A stretch of 64,000 nt of DNA, from positions 3,775,475 to 3,839,474 of the forward strand of contig NZ_JAGRRD010000001.1 of assembly GCF_018122735.1 (NCBI RefSeq), given 5' to 3'. The notes under the pieces were generated by a model, which worked only from the letters and a program-made list of their open reading frames with translations, was not told where the DNA came from and did no database searches. The translations under genes were made by a program, and so were the position numbers. Below are positions 62,714 through 64,000 of the stretch, in pieces (position 1 is the first letter of the stretch; the number at the start of each line of letters is the position of its first letter). This DNA is from Azoarcus sp. L1K30. Lineage in GTDB: Bacteria; Pseudomonadota; Gammaproteobacteria; Burkholderiales; Rhodocyclaceae.

Positions 62714-63114
62714 GCGCCTCAAACATCTTCACCAACTTGCCCGATGGTCGGCAGCCCGCGCTGCGCGTCATGCCCATGCCCGCCGACCTCAACCCTGCCG
62801 GGGACGTGTTCGGTGGCTGGATCATGGCCATGGTCGACATCGCCGGGGCGATACCTGCGCGGCGGCGTGCCAAATCGCGGGTCGCCACCGTGGCGGTGAA
62901 CTCCTTCGTATTCAAGCAGCCCGTATCGGTCGGTGATCTGGTAAGTTTCTATGCGGATGTCGTGTCTTCCGGGCGCACATCGGTTACCGTGGATGTCGAG
63001 GTCTACGCCGAGCGCGATCCCGAGAATCCGGTCGTGGTAAAGGTGACCGAGGCACGGCTGACCTATGTCGCCCTGGACGACAAGGGGCGCAAGCGGCCGA
63101 TGCCCGCGGAGTGA
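62710..63114 (+). CDS. Acyl-CoA thioesterase, YciA/hotdog family
   Basis: 134 residues. Hotdog fold with the YciA-type start (ADLNPAGDVFGGWIMAMVDIAGA, with Asn/Asp catalytic positions) and VNSFVFKQPVSVGDLVSFY. It hydrolyses acyl-CoAs to free acid and CoA. Located last in the coupled fad operon, it could relieve CoA trapping or release short products. Starts within the ATGA overlap. Confidence 0.9.
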   Translation: MSASNIFTNLPDGRQPALRVMPMPADLNPAGDVFGGWIMAMVDIAGAIPARRRAKSRVATVAVNSFVFKQPVSVGDLVSFYADVVSSGRTSVTVDVEVYAERDPENPVVVKVTEARLTYVALDDKGRKRPMPAE

Positions 63115-63248
63115 TTGCAATGGCGGAGGAGGTGGCAGCGGCCTTCTCCGCCCTGCATCGAAGGACCCGTTCGCCAGCCGGTGCGTGCGGGGGATGTTGA
63201 CGGCACACACTCACAATTTGTCGCAACACATGAATGGAGGAGACTTTC

Positions 63249-64000
63249 ATGAAAAAAAACAGAATCGCAGTTCATCTATCGTTGGGCATCCTGTCGCTGT
63301 GGGCGGGGGCTGCGGCCGCATCAGGCTTCCAGTTGCTCGAGCAGAACGCGAGCGGCCTCGGCAATGCCTATGCGGGGTCGGCGGCAGTGGCCGAAGACGC
63401 CAGCACGATCTTCTTCAACCCGGCCGGAATGACGCAACTCGGCGCGCGCGAGCTCTCCGTCGGCCTTGCCGCGGTCAGGCCCAGTTTCAAGTTCAGGGAC
63501 AAAGGCTCGCAGTCGGGTCTGTTATCGGGAAACACTGGTGATGCAGGAGACTGGGCCGCGCTGCCAAACGCCTACCTGTCCTGGGCACTGAACCGGGATC
63601 TCTACCTCGGCGTGGGCGTGGGCGCCCCTTTCGGCCTGGTGACCGAGTATGACAAGGACTGGGTCGGTGCCGCCCACTCGATCACTTTCGACATCAAGAC
63701 CTACAACATCAACCCGTCGATCGCATACCGCATCAATGACAAGGTTTCCATCGGCGCGGGCGTGAATTGGCAGCGCATGGATGTCGAATACACGCGTGCA
63801 GCGGCGGTGGTGTCGGTCCCGCTCACACGGACCTACGCAACGCTCGACGCCGCCTCGGACGCCTGGGGCTGGAATGCAGGTGCCCTGTTCACGCTGTCCG
63901 CGGCAACCAAGCTGGGCTTGTCCTATCGCTCGTCCATCAAGCACGAACTCGACGGGGATCTTAGGGTGAAGGGGCTTGCCGCCGGCGCCAGCGCCGCACT
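63249..64000 (+). CDS. fadL: FadL-like outer-membrane long-chain fatty-acid transporter, 3' end outside window
   Basis: 250 residues are visible. Signal peptide (about 1-24) then the FadL hallmark FQLLEQNASGLGNAYAG and IFFNPAGM (NPA motif), with beta-barrel strands after that. It passes hydrophobic compounds, usually long-chain fatty acids, across the outer membrane. GGAGGAGA lies before ATG 63249. It starts 134 bases after the thioesterase and may share its transcription or have its own promoter; it supports a fatty-acid role for the upstream operon. Confidence 0.92.
   Translation, partial: MKKNRIAVHLSLGILSLWAGAAAASGFQLLEQNASGLGNAYAGSAAVAEDASTIFFNPAGMTQLGARELSVGLAAVRPSFKFRDKGSQSGLLSGNTGDAGDWAALPNAYLSWALNRDLYLGVGVGAPFGLVTEYDKDWVGAAHSITFDIKTYNINPSIAYRINDKVSIGAGVNWQRMDVEYTRAAAVVSVPLTRTYATLDAASDAWGWNAGALFTLSAATKLGLSYRSSIKHELDGDLRVKGLAAGASAA

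Noticed and set aside
1-64000. tRNA, rRNA, CRISPR or intact insertion sequence
   Set aside because: I looked for cloverleaf-like stretches, regular spacer repeats and complete transposase genes and found none that convinced me; a tool-based scan could still find a short tRNA that I missed.

Overview
The window looks like a chromosomal stretch of a high-GC betaproteobacterium, most likely Rhodocyclales (Thauera/Azoarcus/Aromatoleum-like). The clues are a PEP-CTERM protein, a fused isobutyryl-CoA mutase, a PhaM-type granule protein, a fused indolepyruvate ferredoxin oxidoreductase and many CoA-linked catabolic genes. This placement rests on gene content, not on a marker gene. I saw no tRNA, rRNA or CRISPR array.

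Region 1 (1-20.84 kb) is a catabolic island. A LysR regulator is divergent from a plus-strand series: GlcG/HbpS-like protein, ACMSD-like amidohydrolase, extradiol (VOC) dioxygenase, FAH-family hydrolase, FAD phenol-type monooxygenase, GST, YCF48 beta-propeller, MMPL/RND permease, a universal-stress/hemerythrin fusion, a second amidohydrolase and an HSL-type esterase. After a hairpin terminator come DUF1302 outer-membrane protein, DUF1329 protein, an exported formylglycine-generating enzyme, an MFS transporter and a lipoprotein Cys-type sulfatase. Read together, I infer that a sulfated, probably hydrophobic phenolic compound is desulfated in the periplasm, imported, hydroxylated, ring-cleaved and hydrolysed. 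A transposase remnant marks the right border.

Region 2 (21.1-29.6 kb) has an OmpR-type regulator with a hybrid PAS kinase, an AraC regulator divergent from icmF, and a PEP-CTERM protein. Region 3 (29.9-40.4 kb) is an acyl-CoA ligase/branched-chain-type ABC transporter operon (ligase, LivG, LivH, LivM, binding protein, LivF, PaaK-like protein) ended by a strong terminator, then a class III CoA-transferase and a PhaM-like protein.

Region 4 (40.4-46.2 kb) is a signalling module: TonB-dependent receptor, periplasmic binding protein and hybrid kinase on the minus strand, with a divergent NarL-type regulator. Region 5 (46.2-55.7 kb) is a mixed set: orphan ParA-like ATPase, membrane-anchored methyltransferase, fused indolepyruvate oxidoreductase, FAD-linked D-2-hydroxyacid dehydrogenase, CobW-type GTPase and two conserved hypothetical proteins.

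Region 6 (55.9-64 kb) starts with a candidate small RNA carrying two anti-Shine-Dalgarno motifs. It continues with a TetR gene whose promoter contains a perfect 20-bp palindrome and a translationally coupled beta-oxidation operon (fadE, thiolase, bifunctional hydratase/dehydrogenase, thioesterase), then a FadL-like porin cut by the window edge.
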